NCBI GenBank assembly: GCA_937911045.1
Contig: CALEPX010000011.1
Span: forward strand, 1-40,250
Direction of reading: 5' to 3'
Origin: an uncultured Fretibacterium sp.
GTDB lineage: Bacteria; Synergistota; Synergistia; Synergistales; Aminobacteriaceae
DNA: 40,250 nt
The position numbers and the translations under genes were made by a program. Of this stretch, positions 1 through 7,649 are shown piece by piece; the stretch's first letter is position 1, and each line of letters begins with the position of its first letter. The notes below the pieces were generated by a model. That model was not told where the DNA came from. It searched no databases and worked only from the letters and a program-made list of their open reading frames with translations.

Positions 1-65
1 CCGGCACGAACGGCAAGACGACCGTCACCAACCTGCTCAACCGGTTCTATGACATCAGCGAGGGC
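1..65 (+). other. P-loop-like gene fragment at the window edge, fused to apbE
   Basis: Read in the frame with GGC at 3-5, this stretch encodes GTNGKTTVTNLLNRFYDISEG. The second half (NRFYDISEG) is typical of the residues after Walker A in ABC-exporter ATPase domains, while GTNGKTT also resembles the P-loop of Mur ligases. By hand count it is about 60% GC, against about 40% in the next 65 bases. It runs in frame into apbE exactly where the ApbE N-terminus should be. Inference: a foreign piece joined by recombination, chimeric amplification or misassembly. It could still be an unusual ApbE N-terminal segment, since ApbE also has a helix ending in a G-x-F-[DN]-P motif. Confidence 0.5.
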
Positions 66-797
66 GTGTTCAATCCGTTAATCGGCTCTGTTACGAAGCT
101 CTGGAAAATCAATCGTCATGACAACACTATCCCATCGAAAAGCGATCTTGAATCAGCAATCGAACTTTCAAAAATCACAAATCTTGAATTGACGCGCGAA
201 CCTGAACCGGAAATTTTCCTGAAATCCGCGGGTTGTGTGATTGACTTGGGAGGGATTGCGAAGGGTTTTGCGTCCGAAAAAGTTGCTGAGTATATACGCT
301 CAACGGGCGTGAAATCTGCGTTGATAAATCTTGGCGGGAATGTTTACGTAATCGGGAAGAATATTCGCGACACGAATTGGGTGATAGGCGTTCAGAATCC
401 GTTATCGCCGCGCAACAAGCCAGCGTTAGTTTTGGGAGTAAGCGATTGTGCAGTTGTAACATCTGGAAATTACGAACGCTACAAAATAATCGACGGGAAG
501 AGATACTCGCATTTTTTTGATCCGATGACGGGCGAATCTGTGAACAGCAATTTATTATCCGTAACGATAATTTCGCCGGATGGTTCTATGAGTGATGCTT
601 TAGCGACTGCGTTTATGATTTCGGGATTTGAGCGTTCAGTCGAGATTTTGCGTAAAATGAATCCCGCGCCTCATGCAGTATTCATTCAGCAAGCCGAATC
701 TGAATCTGAATCTAATGACGTAGGACTTGTGATATTTGCGGACGAAGCTTTGCGAGAAACAATCATCTCGTCGGAATTTCCCGTGAAATATTACTAG
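66..797 (+). CDS. apbE: FAD:protein FMN transferase ApbE, 5'-truncated
   Basis: ApbE transfers FMN from FAD to a Thr of target proteins such as RnfG/NqrC, at the outer face of the cytoplasmic membrane. Visible family motifs are the FNPLIG element at the start (family FDPTVGPL), LGGIAKGFA, an INLGGN segment, and the metal/flavin-site region TSGNYERY, followed by HFFDPMTG and SDALATAFMISG. About 243 residues remain; the family usually has 300-350 and begins with a lipoprotein or Sec signal plus about 90 residues, which are absent. GTG at 66 is only the point where homology resumes and has no ribosome-binding site, so it is not a credible native start. A GAATCT triplet repeat (696-713) adds a Glu/Ser tract near the C-terminus. 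It converges on the next gene with 3 bp between stops. Broken or chimeric gene. Confidence 0.88.
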   Translation: MFNPLIGSVTKLWKINRHDNTIPSKSDLESAIELSKITNLELTREPEPEIFLKSAGCVIDLGGIAKGFASEKVAEYIRSTGVKSALINLGGNVYVIGKNIRDTNWVIGVQNPLSPRNKPALVLGVSDCAVVTSGNYERYKIIDGKRYSHFFDPMTGESVNSNLLSVTIISPDGSMSDALATAFMISGFERSVEILRKMNPAPHAVFIQQAESESESNDVGLVIFADEALRETIISSEFPVKYY

Positions 798-800
798 CGA

Positions 801-1385
801 TTATTTCCGAGCGAATCCTGAGCCTGATTCGTTCATTGCGAGTAAGCGTCTCAAAGCTTCGATTTCAGCTTTGGTGAATAACGACTCGCGTTCGTGTTGT
901 TGATTTATCTCGTGCCACTGGAGGAATTTCTGCATATGCGGTGTCGCCACTATTACCGAGAGTGCGGCAAGTATCCAGTAGACCGATGTTTTTGTGCTTT
1001 CTGTGCGTTCGTTTATTACTTTGATGTCAGAGCGAAGATCTTGGATTTCAAGTTTCAGTTCCGTCTGAACGCTGTCGATTTTCTTGTCGAGCTCATCGAT
1101 TCGTTTATCGAACTTCTGTTCAACTTCACCGATTCGCTTGTCCAATTTCTGCTCAACTTCACTGATCCGCTTGTCTAATTTCTGCTCAACTTCACTGATC
1201 CGCTTATCGAACTTCTGCTCAATTTCCCGACGATTCTGCTCGAACATCAGGCGCATCTCCGCCATGAACGAGTCCATCTTCGCGTCAAAAACGTCCCGTC
1301 TCAGATAAACGTCATCACTTGTTGCCGCAAATACACTCGGACACATCAGCATTGCAAATACACAAGCAAATATTATTTTTCTCAT
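801..1385 (-). CDS. exported hendecad coiled-coil protein with C-terminal membrane segment (paralogue A)
   Basis: Function unknown. The 194-residue product has a Sec signal (about 1-20, ending VFAA), a long charged coiled coil (about 45-130), one hydrophobic segment (about 134-150, YWILAALSVIVA) and a conserved charged tail rich in Gln, His and Glu. The coil contains three exact-length 11-residue units of the form EVEQK[LF]DKRI[SG], encoded by 33-bp tandem repeats at 1111-1209. An AGGAGG ribosome site lies 8-9 nt before the ATG. The next upstream gene is a paralogue with nearly identical signal peptide, membrane segment and tail but a different coil centre. It resembles small membrane-anchored coiled-coil families only in general form. 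Inference: an envelope tether or scaffold protein, possibly oligomeric. Confidence 0.72.
   Translation of the reverse strand: MRKIIFACVFAMLMCPSVFAATSDDVYLRRDVFDAKMDSFMAEMRLMFEQNRREIEQKFDKRISEVEQKLDKRISEVEQKLDKRIGEVEQKFDKRIDELDKKIDSVQTELKLEIQDLRSDIKVINERTESTKTSVYWILAALSVIVATPHMQKFLQWHEINQQHERESLFTKAEIEALRRLLAMNESGSGFARK
1111..1209 (-). repeat. 33-bp tandem repeats encoding 11-residue coiled-coil units
   Basis: Three full units (1111-1143, 1144-1176, 1177-1209) differ at only a few bases, with degenerate part-units on either side. Each encodes one hendecad of the coiled coil. The units sit inside an open frame and have no unique spacers, so this is not a CRISPR array. The 33-bp period keeps the frame, so unit gain or loss would change the coil length in steps of 11 residues. 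Confidence 0.9.
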
Positions 1386-1416
1386 GATCCTAACCTCCTA
1401 AGAATTATTTTCCGAA

Positions 1417-1917
1417 TTATTTTCCGGCGAATCCGGATTCGTTCATTGCGAGTAAGCGTCTCAAAGCCTGAAGTTCCTCATTCGTGAGTAATGGCTCGCG
1501 TTCGTGTTGTTGCTTTATCTCATGCCACTGGAGGAATTTCTGCATATACGGCGTCGCTACTATCACCGCGAGTGCGCCAAGTATCCAGTACACACTAGTT
1601 TGGATTGCTGCGTTCTGTCCCTTCATTTCAGCGAATTGTTGCCTAATTTCGCCGATTTGTCCTTCGATTTTGTCAAAACGTTGATCGTTTTTTTCGAAAC
1701 GCTGCTCGAACTTTTGCTCAACTTCACCGATTCTTTTATCGAACTTCTGCTCAATTTCCCGGCGATTCTGCTCGAACATCAGGCGCATCTCTGACATGAA
1801 TGAGTCCATCTTTGCGTCAAAAACGTCCCGTCTCAGATAAACGTCATCACTTGTTGCGGCAGATACACTCGGACACATCAAAATTGCAAATACACACCCA
1901 AATATTATTTTTCTCAT
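1417..1917 (-). CDS. exported coiled-coil protein with C-terminal membrane segment (paralogue B)
   Basis: Tandem paralogue of the 801-1385 gene, 166 residues from the ATG at 1917. That start is preceded by an AAGGGA ribosome site and begins the signal peptide MRKIIFGCVFAILM; the frame is open further upstream, but that would bury the signal. The first ~45 mature residues (TSDDVYLRRDVFDAKMDSFM) and the membrane segment plus tail match the neighbour almost exactly. The coil between them is shorter and different, rich in Gln, Phe and Lys (EQRFEKNDQRFDKIEGQIG). The stop is 31 bp before the next gene's ATG, so the two are probably co-transcribed. Function unknown; duplication with exchange or rapid drift of the coil is inferred. 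Confidence 0.72.
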   Translation of the reverse strand: MRKIIFGCVFAILMCPSVSAATSDDVYLRRDVFDAKMDSFMSEMRLMFEQNRREIEQKFDKRIGEVEQKFEQRFEKNDQRFDKIEGQIGEIRQQFAEMKGQNAAIQTSVYWILGALAVIVATPYMQKFLQWHEIKQQHEREPLLTNEELQALRRLLAMNESGFAGK

Positions 1918-1955
1918 GTCAATCGTTCCCTTCAATTTTCGCGTCAAATTTCGCG

Positions 1956-2891
1956 TCACATGTTGTTAAAAATTCTGAACTTCAGGCTGCCCTCGTAATC
2001 AGAGCCAAATCCAGGGATTTTCTGATTCTCATTCGGAAGTCTTCCTGTGCAAATGAACGGTTCCGCTGCCAAAAATGCTCGTCCAAGTTCGTTCAACGTC
2101 AATTTTAATCGGAACTTCGCAATCTCTCCACCCTCAATCGCGTACGGCTGCAAAATCTGCGCGTCAAATTCAGAATCCGAGTTCAGTTCCGAATCAGGAT
2201 CACGCTTCACAAATTTCTCGTCGTTCTGTATGCTCGCCCACGGAAACAACTTCGGCAATCTCATAACGTGCGGCATATCCGGAGCCGTCCTGAATTGCCA
2301 GTGATATATTTTCTGCGGCGTTATCAGTTTCAGCGCGCCTCTCTGTGACGGTTGATTGATCCATTCTTCCATGTCAAGCAAAATTTCCTCACCGTTCGAC
2401 AGCAGCTCAAGCCATGATTTGTCAATCGCTAATCTCGCCAAATTCGGGCTGGTACACGTCAAATTCCCGATTTCCCGAATCGAATCTTCATCGAAAATCT
2501 GCTCATACGGCACAGTCAATTCCCAGTTCGCGTTATTAATCCCAATATTCTCCGGAGTGACTGAGTTCCAGAAAATTTTCCCGTCATCGAACACCATCAG
2601 GACAACCGGAATCGAATGCTGAAACCAGTACGCAATAATCTCGTTCCCACCCGAACACACGTAGCCTTTCGGAGTTTTCTGAGTTTCTGTCGCAGCGAAA
2701 ATTCTGATGCCGATGAAGCGCGAAAATTCGTCTCCGGAATCACGCAGCGTTATCTCAAGATGTGCGTTCAGAGCTGTGTTGCCCTCAAGTTGCTCGCGGA
2801 AAATCACGCCGTCCATTCTCGACGACAATCGTGATGCTGTGTAAATCCCAAGTTGTTTCGAATTGCCCTGTTTGTGTAAAAAATCCCTCAC
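1956..2891 (-). CDS. uncharacterised protein, DUF4365-like N-terminal region
   Basis: I do not firmly recognise this 311-residue protein. The start chosen is GTG at 2891, because AAAGGAGA lies 9 nt upstream; the frame is open to 3023, but the extra 44 residues are Arg/Lys-rich with no ribosome site. Residues about 20-130 follow the pattern of DUF4365-type, restriction-endonuclease-like domains: a short EQLEG-like strand, then IAYWFQHSIPVVLMVF, DDGKIFW and a helix. The C-terminal ~150 residues are beta-rich with an acidic Asp/Ser stretch and no clear family. There is no signal peptide, so it is cytoplasmic. It stands alone between dnaG and the coiled-coil pair, with a TATAAT-like -10 near 2938-2943 on the minus strand. 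DUF4365 proteins are often found near defence genes, but no partner is visible here. Confidence 0.6.
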   Translation of the reverse strand: MRDFLHKQGNSKQLGIYTASRLSSRMDGVIFREQLEGNTALNAHLEITLRDSGDEFSRFIGIRIFAATETQKTPKGYVCSGGNEIIAYWFQHSIPVVLMVFDDGKIFWNSVTPENIGINNANWELTVPYEQIFDEDSIREIGNLTCTSPNLARLAIDKSWLELLSNGEEILLDMEEWINQPSQRGALKLITPQKIYHWQFRTAPDMPHVMRLPKLFPWASIQNDEKFVKRDPDSELNSDSEFDAQILQPYAIEGGEIAKFRLKLTLNELGRAFLAAEPFICTGRLPNENQKIPGFGSDYEGSLKFRIFNNM

Positions 2892-3053
2892 GTGAAATTC
2901 TCTCCTTTGTAATTCTGCCTCACATATTCTCGCGAATATTATAATTCGTGTTACGACTTTGCGTTTTCGAATCAGATTCGTTTTTTGCGAAAATCGTGCA
3001 ATTTTTTCACGCCCTAAAACCATTAACCCAGAGCGTTCATCAGAGCAAAATCC

Positions 3054-3152
3054 GTAGCTGTAAACGTAGCTGTAAAAAATCAGAATCTCCTGTGTAATTT
3101 CCGCCCAAAAATAACACTTTACGTCTCAAAAATTACACCGGAGATTCTGATT
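3054..3152 (-). terminator. large inverted repeat plus T-tract and tandem 12-mer downstream of dnaG
   Basis: Two 23-bp arms (3078-3100 and 3130-3152) are reverse complements with one mismatch, around a 29-nt spacer. On the minus strand the hairpin is followed by a run of Ts and a twice-repeated TACAGCTACGTT-like 12-mer (3054-3077). It sits 20 bp after the dnaG stop, so it fits a rho-independent terminator of dnaG. A hairpin with a different stem but nearly the same tail follows the symporter gene at 38315-38370. Confidence 0.7.
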
Positions 3153-3171
3153 CGTCTCGCATTATACCGGC

Positions 3172-4887
3172 TCAGAAAAACTTTTTCAAGTCCGTCATAT
3201 CAACATACGAAGCTCTCTCATGAAGCATCTTCTCACGAATACTCTGGACACGCTGAATCGCACGAAATTCCTCAAGAATCTTTTTCATACGCTGCCATTT
3301 CTTCAGAGGCTCTAAATTCTCAAGTTCTGAGCTTATCTCGCGCAGAAAATTCTCTCCCTGTGCAATCACGGATAACGCACCAACTTCACCGGTCAAGAGC
3401 CAACGCTGATTCATCTCAACTGAACCGTAAGTCAGAATCGCAACAGCAAGATCACAAGCTTCGGATTCTCCCAGCAAATCAATCAGGCTCTGAGAATCAA
3501 CACTCGTTCGCAATTCCGGAAAATGCCAGAGTAACGCACAAATTCCGGCTTCAATCTTGTTAATTCGCGAGTAATCCGGCGTATCTTGAGGCTCAGTTTG
3601 GGCTTCATGTTCCTGTTCATGAATTTCCGGTGTGAATTTAGCTTTGCTGTGTGAAATTTCGCGGAGTTTTTCCTGCAATTCGTTGGGAGCTAATCCAAGG
3701 ATTGCGCATATTCGCGTGTTATACGGCTCGATCTCCGGGTAACGCAATCGTGAAAGATTCTCCAGCAGCGATTTCTCAGCGTTTCGGAATTGCCCGGGTG
3801 TAGAAAATTTTTCGCGAAGAAATTCCAGATGATGCAGAATCAACGGTTGTGAATTTGCGATTAACGTTTCGAAATCTTCGGGTTCGTTCGCGCAGAGAAA
3901 TTCGTCCGGATCTTTTCCCTCGGGGATGCTTATCACTCGAACTGCAAGCCCGTGTTCCTGCAAAATATACATGCCTCTGATTGTTGCTTCCTGTCCGGCT
4001 AAATCACTGTCGTAGCAAATGTAGCACGTGTCAGAAAATCTCGCGAGTAATTCTGCCTGTTCAGGTGTGAGCGAAGTTCCAAGAGATGCGATTGATTCAT
4101 GAAAGCCGGATTTGTGAAGTCTCAGCGCGTCCATGTAGCCTTCAACCAGAATTGCGCGTGATTTTTTTCGGATTGAGTTTCTCGCCTCGTTGAGTAAATA
4201 CAGATTTCTGCGTTTCGTGTAGATTTGCGATTCCGGACTGTTAATATATTTCGCGCCGTCACCGTCGATTAATCTGCCGCCGAACGCGATGATTCTGCCC
4301 GAAATATCTTTCACCGGAAATATTAATCTGCCTCTGAATCTGTCATAAATTCCGCCGGATTGATTCTGAATTGCAAGTCCTGCGTCGAGAATTTGCTTTT
4401 CGGAAACGCCGGAGTTCTTGAGGAATCTAGTTAGCGAATCCCAAGAGTTCGGCGAGTAACCCAGTGAGAATTTTCTGAAATCGTCCTGAGTTAGTAATCT
4501 GCGTTTTGCATATTCGCGCGCGATATTTCCCTCGGGATTTTGCAGCGTGTCCGAGAAAAATTTCGCAGCCAAGTTCATCACGTCGTATAAATCTTTCGCG
4601 TGAGATTTTTCGTGGCGGGTTTCGGATTCAAGTTCGATACCGGCGCGTTGAGCTAATAATTCCAGAGTTTGCTTGAAGTCCAAGCCCTCGATTTGCATTG
4701 TGAACGTGAAAATATCTCCGCCGCGATTGCAGCCGAAGCAGTAATAATTCTGACTATCTGGGTAAACGTGAAATGATGGCGTGTCCTCGCGATGAAACGG
4801 GCACAATCCTGAGAAACTTCTGCCGGATTTTCGCAGGCGAACTCGTTCACCGATTATGTCGAGAATGTCGAGTCTGCTTTTAATCAA
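3172..4887 (-). CDS. dnaG: DNA primase DnaG
   Basis: DnaG makes the RNA primers for replication. The CHC2 zinc site is at the N-terminus (C29, H32, C50, C53 in CPFH...YCFGCNRGGD), the catalytic core follows (FRGRLIFPV, AFGGR about 185-206), then TOPRIM with VEGYMD (248-253, catalytic E249) and DSD (293-295). The last ~150 residues form a divergent helicase-interaction region. Its 571 residues are close to the usual ~600. The start is uncertain: TTG at 4887 has no properly spaced ribosome site and leaves almost nothing before the first conserved helix. Further upstream an AAGGGGTG site is followed 8 nt later by in-frame ATT (about 4908-4910), which would give a more normal N-terminus. It is not next to rpoD, its common neighbour. 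It is transcribed away from the DUF2993 gene and ends at a large hairpin. Confidence 0.96.
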   Translation of the reverse strand: MIKSRLDILDIIGERVRLRKSGRSFSGLCPFHREDTPSFHVYPDSQNYYCFGCNRGGDIFTFTMQIEGLDFKQTLELLAQRAGIELESETRHEKSHAKDLYDVMNLAAKFFSDTLQNPEGNIAREYAKRRLLTQDDFRKFSLGYSPNSWDSLTRFLKNSGVSEKQILDAGLAIQNQSGGIYDRFRGRLIFPVKDISGRIIAFGGRLIDGDGAKYINSPESQIYTKRRNLYLLNEARNSIRKKSRAILVEGYMDALRLHKSGFHESIASLGTSLTPEQAELLARFSDTCYICYDSDLAGQEATIRGMYILQEHGLAVRVISIPEGKDPDEFLCANEPEDFETLIANSQPLILHHLEFLREKFSTPGQFRNAEKSLLENLSRLRYPEIEPYNTRICAILGLAPNELQEKLREISHSKAKFTPEIHEQEHEAQTEPQDTPDYSRINKIEAGICALLWHFPELRTSVDSQSLIDLLGESEACDLAVAILTYGSVEMNQRWLLTGEVGALSVIAQGENFLREISSELENLEPLKKWQRMKKILEEFRAIQRVQSIREKMLHERASYVDMTDLKKFF

Positions 4888-4934
4888 TTCCGTAGCATTT
4901 TGAGCGCAAATTTTCGAAACACCCCTTTTTTTCG

Positions 4935-4985
4935 AAGCGTTGATTTTCTATAATCTATAATATTATTATAATCTTGCAATTATGA
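4935..4985. promoter_or_regulatory. AT-rich divergent promoter region (dnaG / DUF2993 gene)
   Basis: The gap between the two divergent genes holds three plus-strand TATAAT hexamers (4949-4954, 4956-4961, 4967-4972), one on the minus strand (4965-4970), a TTGATT at 4940-4945 and a palindromic TTGCAA at 4974-4979. No pair has ideal 17-bp spacing, so the exact start sites cannot be assigned. Confidence 0.4.
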
Positions 4986-5008
4986 GTGCGACGGAGGAAT
5001 GATATATT

Positions 5009-5767
5009 ATGCGTTTTAAGAGATTTGTGCAATTTTTCGAATTTTTCGTAAGTGTGTTCTTGTTGCTGTTCTGCGTCGGGGAAGTTCACGCGCGAGACAG
5101 TGTTCAGGATTTGCTGGATTTTTACGTGCGGAAATTTTCGCCGGAGAAAGCTGTCATGATAATTTCTGAGCAACCGGATCCGTCCGGACATTTCAACGAT
5201 ATTTACATGGACTTGACCGGTGTGAAAATCGACAAAGTTCGCTTGAATAAATTGACGTTCAGATTGACCGATGTGCAGTTTAATGCGCCGTCTCAATGGT
5301 CAAACGGAAAAGTTGATTGCAAGAGTGCGCTGAAAGTTTACGCGTTGGCAGAAATTTCTGATCGGGATATTAATAAATCGATTGAGCGAAAAACTTTCGG
5401 GGATCGCGATCACTGGAAGAATGTCTCGCTGAAGATTACGCGCAATGGCTTGAGTGGACGCGGCTATTACATTGCGAAGGCGTTGGGATTAAGTCTTGAT
5501 GTTTTGCTTGAAATCGAGAGCGGCTTGAAAATCGTAGGGAATAAGCAATTATGGCTCGATCATCCTCAAGTAAAAGTGAACAGGCTTGATTTGCCGGATT
5601 ATATTACGAAAAAAGCGTTATCACAGATTCAGCCGTTGTTGGATTTGCGGAAATTTCCGTTGCCGTTGAGCATTCACAAAGTCGAGTTAAAAAATGGCAG
5701 CGCGAGAATCATGACGAAGATTCTGCCCAAAGAATTCAAGGGCAAACGATACACATATCCGCGATAA
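5009..5767 (+). CDS. exported DUF2993 (LmeA-like) protein
   Basis: The 252-residue product has a strong signal peptide (about 1-28, LLLFCVGEVHA) and then a DUF2993-type beta-rich fold. Typical cues are ALAEISDRDINKSI in the middle, regular amphipathic strands (VSLKITRNGLSGRG), LGLSLDVLLEIESGLKI, and a C-terminal PLDLRKFPLPLSIHKVEL-like element. The mycobacterial relative LmeA binds phospholipid in the periplasm; in diderms the role is unproved, so lipid binding here is inference. The ATG follows GGAGG at good spacing. It begins a run of same-strand envelope genes; the next gene starts 26 bp after its stop. Confidence 0.78.
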   Translation: MRFKRFVQFFEFFVSVFLLLFCVGEVHARDSVQDLLDFYVRKFSPEKAVMIISEQPDPSGHFNDIYMDLTGVKIDKVRLNKLTFRLTDVQFNAPSQWSNGKVDCKSALKVYALAEISDRDINKSIERKTFGDRDHWKNVSLKITRNGLSGRGYYIAKALGLSLDVLLEIESGLKIVGNKQLWLDHPQVKVNRLDLPDYITKKALSQIQPLLDLRKFPLPLSIHKVELKNGSARIMTKILPKEFKGKRYTYPR

Positions 5768-5793
5768 ATTCACATGATTTGACATGAATTGAC

Positions 5794-7512
5794 ATGAATA
5801 GATTAGATCGAAATCGTTTTATCTGCGTTATATTTTCGGCGTTGCTTCAGGGATTGTTGCTTGGGATTTATGCGTCGGCGCATTCGGGTGCGTTGTTGTG
5901 TATGCCGTTGACGATAATCGTTCTGATTCCGTTTGTGTTCTGGTTGAGTCAGGAACATTGGGGGCGTCGCTTGAAATTCTTGTTGACGTGGCTGACAGTT
6001 GTGTTATTCGTGCTGTACTTGTACAGGTTATGGTCGCTTTACGTTCCGGAGAGCAGTTTTTATTACGTCCCGTCGCAAAAATCGGATTTAACGCGAGCGA
6101 GCATGGCTGTATTTTTGCTGATTCCGTTGTTTCAGTGTCGAATGGCTTCGTGGAGTTGGGATATTCCGTACGGAGAAATATTTTTCCAGATGTGCAGAAA
6201 TTTATTCCTGCTGATGCAATCCGTGATTGTGTTGGCGGTGTTCTGGAGTTTAATGGTAACAGCGGGATTATTATTTGACATTCTGGGTTTGACGCATATT
6301 CCGTTTATCATGTTCAATCCGTTAGTTGCGATGCCGTTGTCGAGTTTGGTGATTTCAATTTCGATTTACGTTGCGCTGAGATTTCCGGGAATTGATTCGC
6401 TGAGCCGTTGGATATTATCTGTGCTTGCGTGGTTGTTGCCGCCATTTTCGATTTTGTCGCTGATATTTGTGACGTGTCTGCCATTTGCCGGTTTGAAAAT
6501 GTTATGGAGCACAGGGCTTGCGAGTACATTGATGCTGTTGTTGCAGTGCGGAACGATAATTCTTGCGAACGCAGCTTGGCTTGACGGAACTAAAATCACT
6601 TTCTCGAACAAGTTCGTGAGATTTTTCGCGGAACTTGCTTTGTTATTATTGCCGATTTACACGTGCTTGTGTCTGTACTCGATTGGGATTCGTGTGCAGC
6701 AATACGGTCTTTCGACAGACAGGATTCAGGCGTTATTCTTGGCTGTAGTCGCTGGAATTTGGGGAATCGGTTATGCAGGCAGCGTGATTTTGCGCAAATG
6801 GGGCGGTGCAATCGGGCGTGTGAATATGGCGTGTGTTGCGATTTTGGCGGTGATTGTTATTGCGATGAACTCACCGTTGCTTGACCCGTACAGATTGGCA
6901 GCGAATAATCAGCTGTCGAGATTAAAGAACGGGAAAATTTCGCCGTCAGAATTTGATTATATTTACACGCGCTTCAGTCTTGGACGTTACGGGAATAATA
7001 TTTTGCGCGAATTGTCGGATTTAGCTTTAGCGAACGAGAATCAAGACGTGAAAAACGGGATCGATTTTGCTAAGTCAGTTTCACCCGAAGAGTACTTGAA
7101 TTTCGTCGAGAATAATATTCCGCCAATTTCCAAACGGCGAGAGATTATTAATTCCGCGAAAGTTTTTCCCGAGGGCAGAGTTCTGGATTCAAAAATCGTT
7201 GATTGGTTCGTGGAATACTGGGAGGACGAGAACTCGATTCTGCGAGGCGTAACGATGTTGGACGAGATTGCGTTCGCGTATATTGACGTTTCGTTTGAGA
7301 ATCGCGGCTCGAATGCGAGTGAGTTAATTCTGCTCCTGAATAACGGCGGCGTAGTTTACGACACGAGTGATAATATCCCGAATGAAATTGGATTCTTCAG
7401 CGGAAAATTCGACACGAGAAATTTGCGTGAATCTGATTTAGGCGTGATGAATCCAGTAGTGAAGGACTTGAGCGTGAATAATGCTCGCGTTCAGATTGAG
7501 CTGCTAAAGTGA
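5794..7512 (+). CDS. DUF4153 polytopic membrane protein
   Basis: The 572-residue integral membrane protein has about ten hydrophobic segments in the first ~365 residues, then a soluble C-terminal domain of ~200 residues. The segment LLLLPIYTCLCLYSIGIRVQQYGLS followed by DRI is characteristic of DUF4153 proteins (R-x-x-Q-YG-x-x-x-D-R). Function is unknown for the family. The C-terminal part (EYLNFVENNIPPISKRRE...) has no recognised fold; it contains mixed helices and strands. The start ATG lacks a clear ribosome site and lies in a small near-tandem repeat of TTGACATGAA, so translation may be coupled to the upstream gene. The first four residues are tentative. Confidence 0.75.
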   Translation: MNRLDRNRFICVIFSALLQGLLLGIYASAHSGALLCMPLTIIVLIPFVFWLSQEHWGRRLKFLLTWLTVVLFVLYLYRLWSLYVPESSFYYVPSQKSDLTRASMAVFLLIPLFQCRMASWSWDIPYGEIFFQMCRNLFLLMQSVIVLAVFWSLMVTAGLLFDILGLTHIPFIMFNPLVAMPLSSLVISISIYVALRFPGIDSLSRWILSVLAWLLPPFSILSLIFVTCLPFAGLKMLWSTGLASTLMLLLQCGTIILANAAWLDGTKITFSNKFVRFFAELALLLLPIYTCLCLYSIGIRVQQYGLSTDRIQALFLAVVAGIWGIGYAGSVILRKWGGAIGRVNMACVAILAVIVIAMNSPLLDPYRLAANNQLSRLKNGKISPSEFDYIYTRFSLGRYGNNILRELSDLALANENQDVKNGIDFAKSVSPEEYLNFVENNIPPISKRREIINSAKVFPEGRVLDSKIVDWFVEYWEDENSILRGVTMLDEIAFAYIDVSFENRGSNASELILLLNNGGVVYDTSDNIPNEIGFFSGKFDTRNLRESDLGVMNPVVKDLSVNNARVQIELLK

Positions 7513-7649
7513 TGAATACGTGCTTGCCTTTTTTAGAGTTTCAAGTAAAATTTATGAGCGTAGTGTTTATTTTGGAAGCAATACTAATCAGACATAATAA
7601 TTTTTACATATAAATTACTCGGCGAACCGAGATCGGGAGGAGTGTCTTT

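Noticed and set aside
1089..1230. Regular 33-bp repeats as a CRISPR array
   Set aside because: Units are directly adjacent with no unique spacers and stay in the frame of an exported coiled-coil protein.
1084..1308. Plus-strand frame rich in Ser, Phe, Cys and Arg across the repeat
   Set aside because: It is the complement of the coiled-coil gene; no ribosome site, and composition is just a mirror of the repeat codons.
2892..3023. Longer N-terminus for the DUF4365-like gene from ATG 3023
   Set aside because: The extra 44 codons have no ribosome site and include the -10-like region, while GTG 2891 has AAAGGAGA at good distance.
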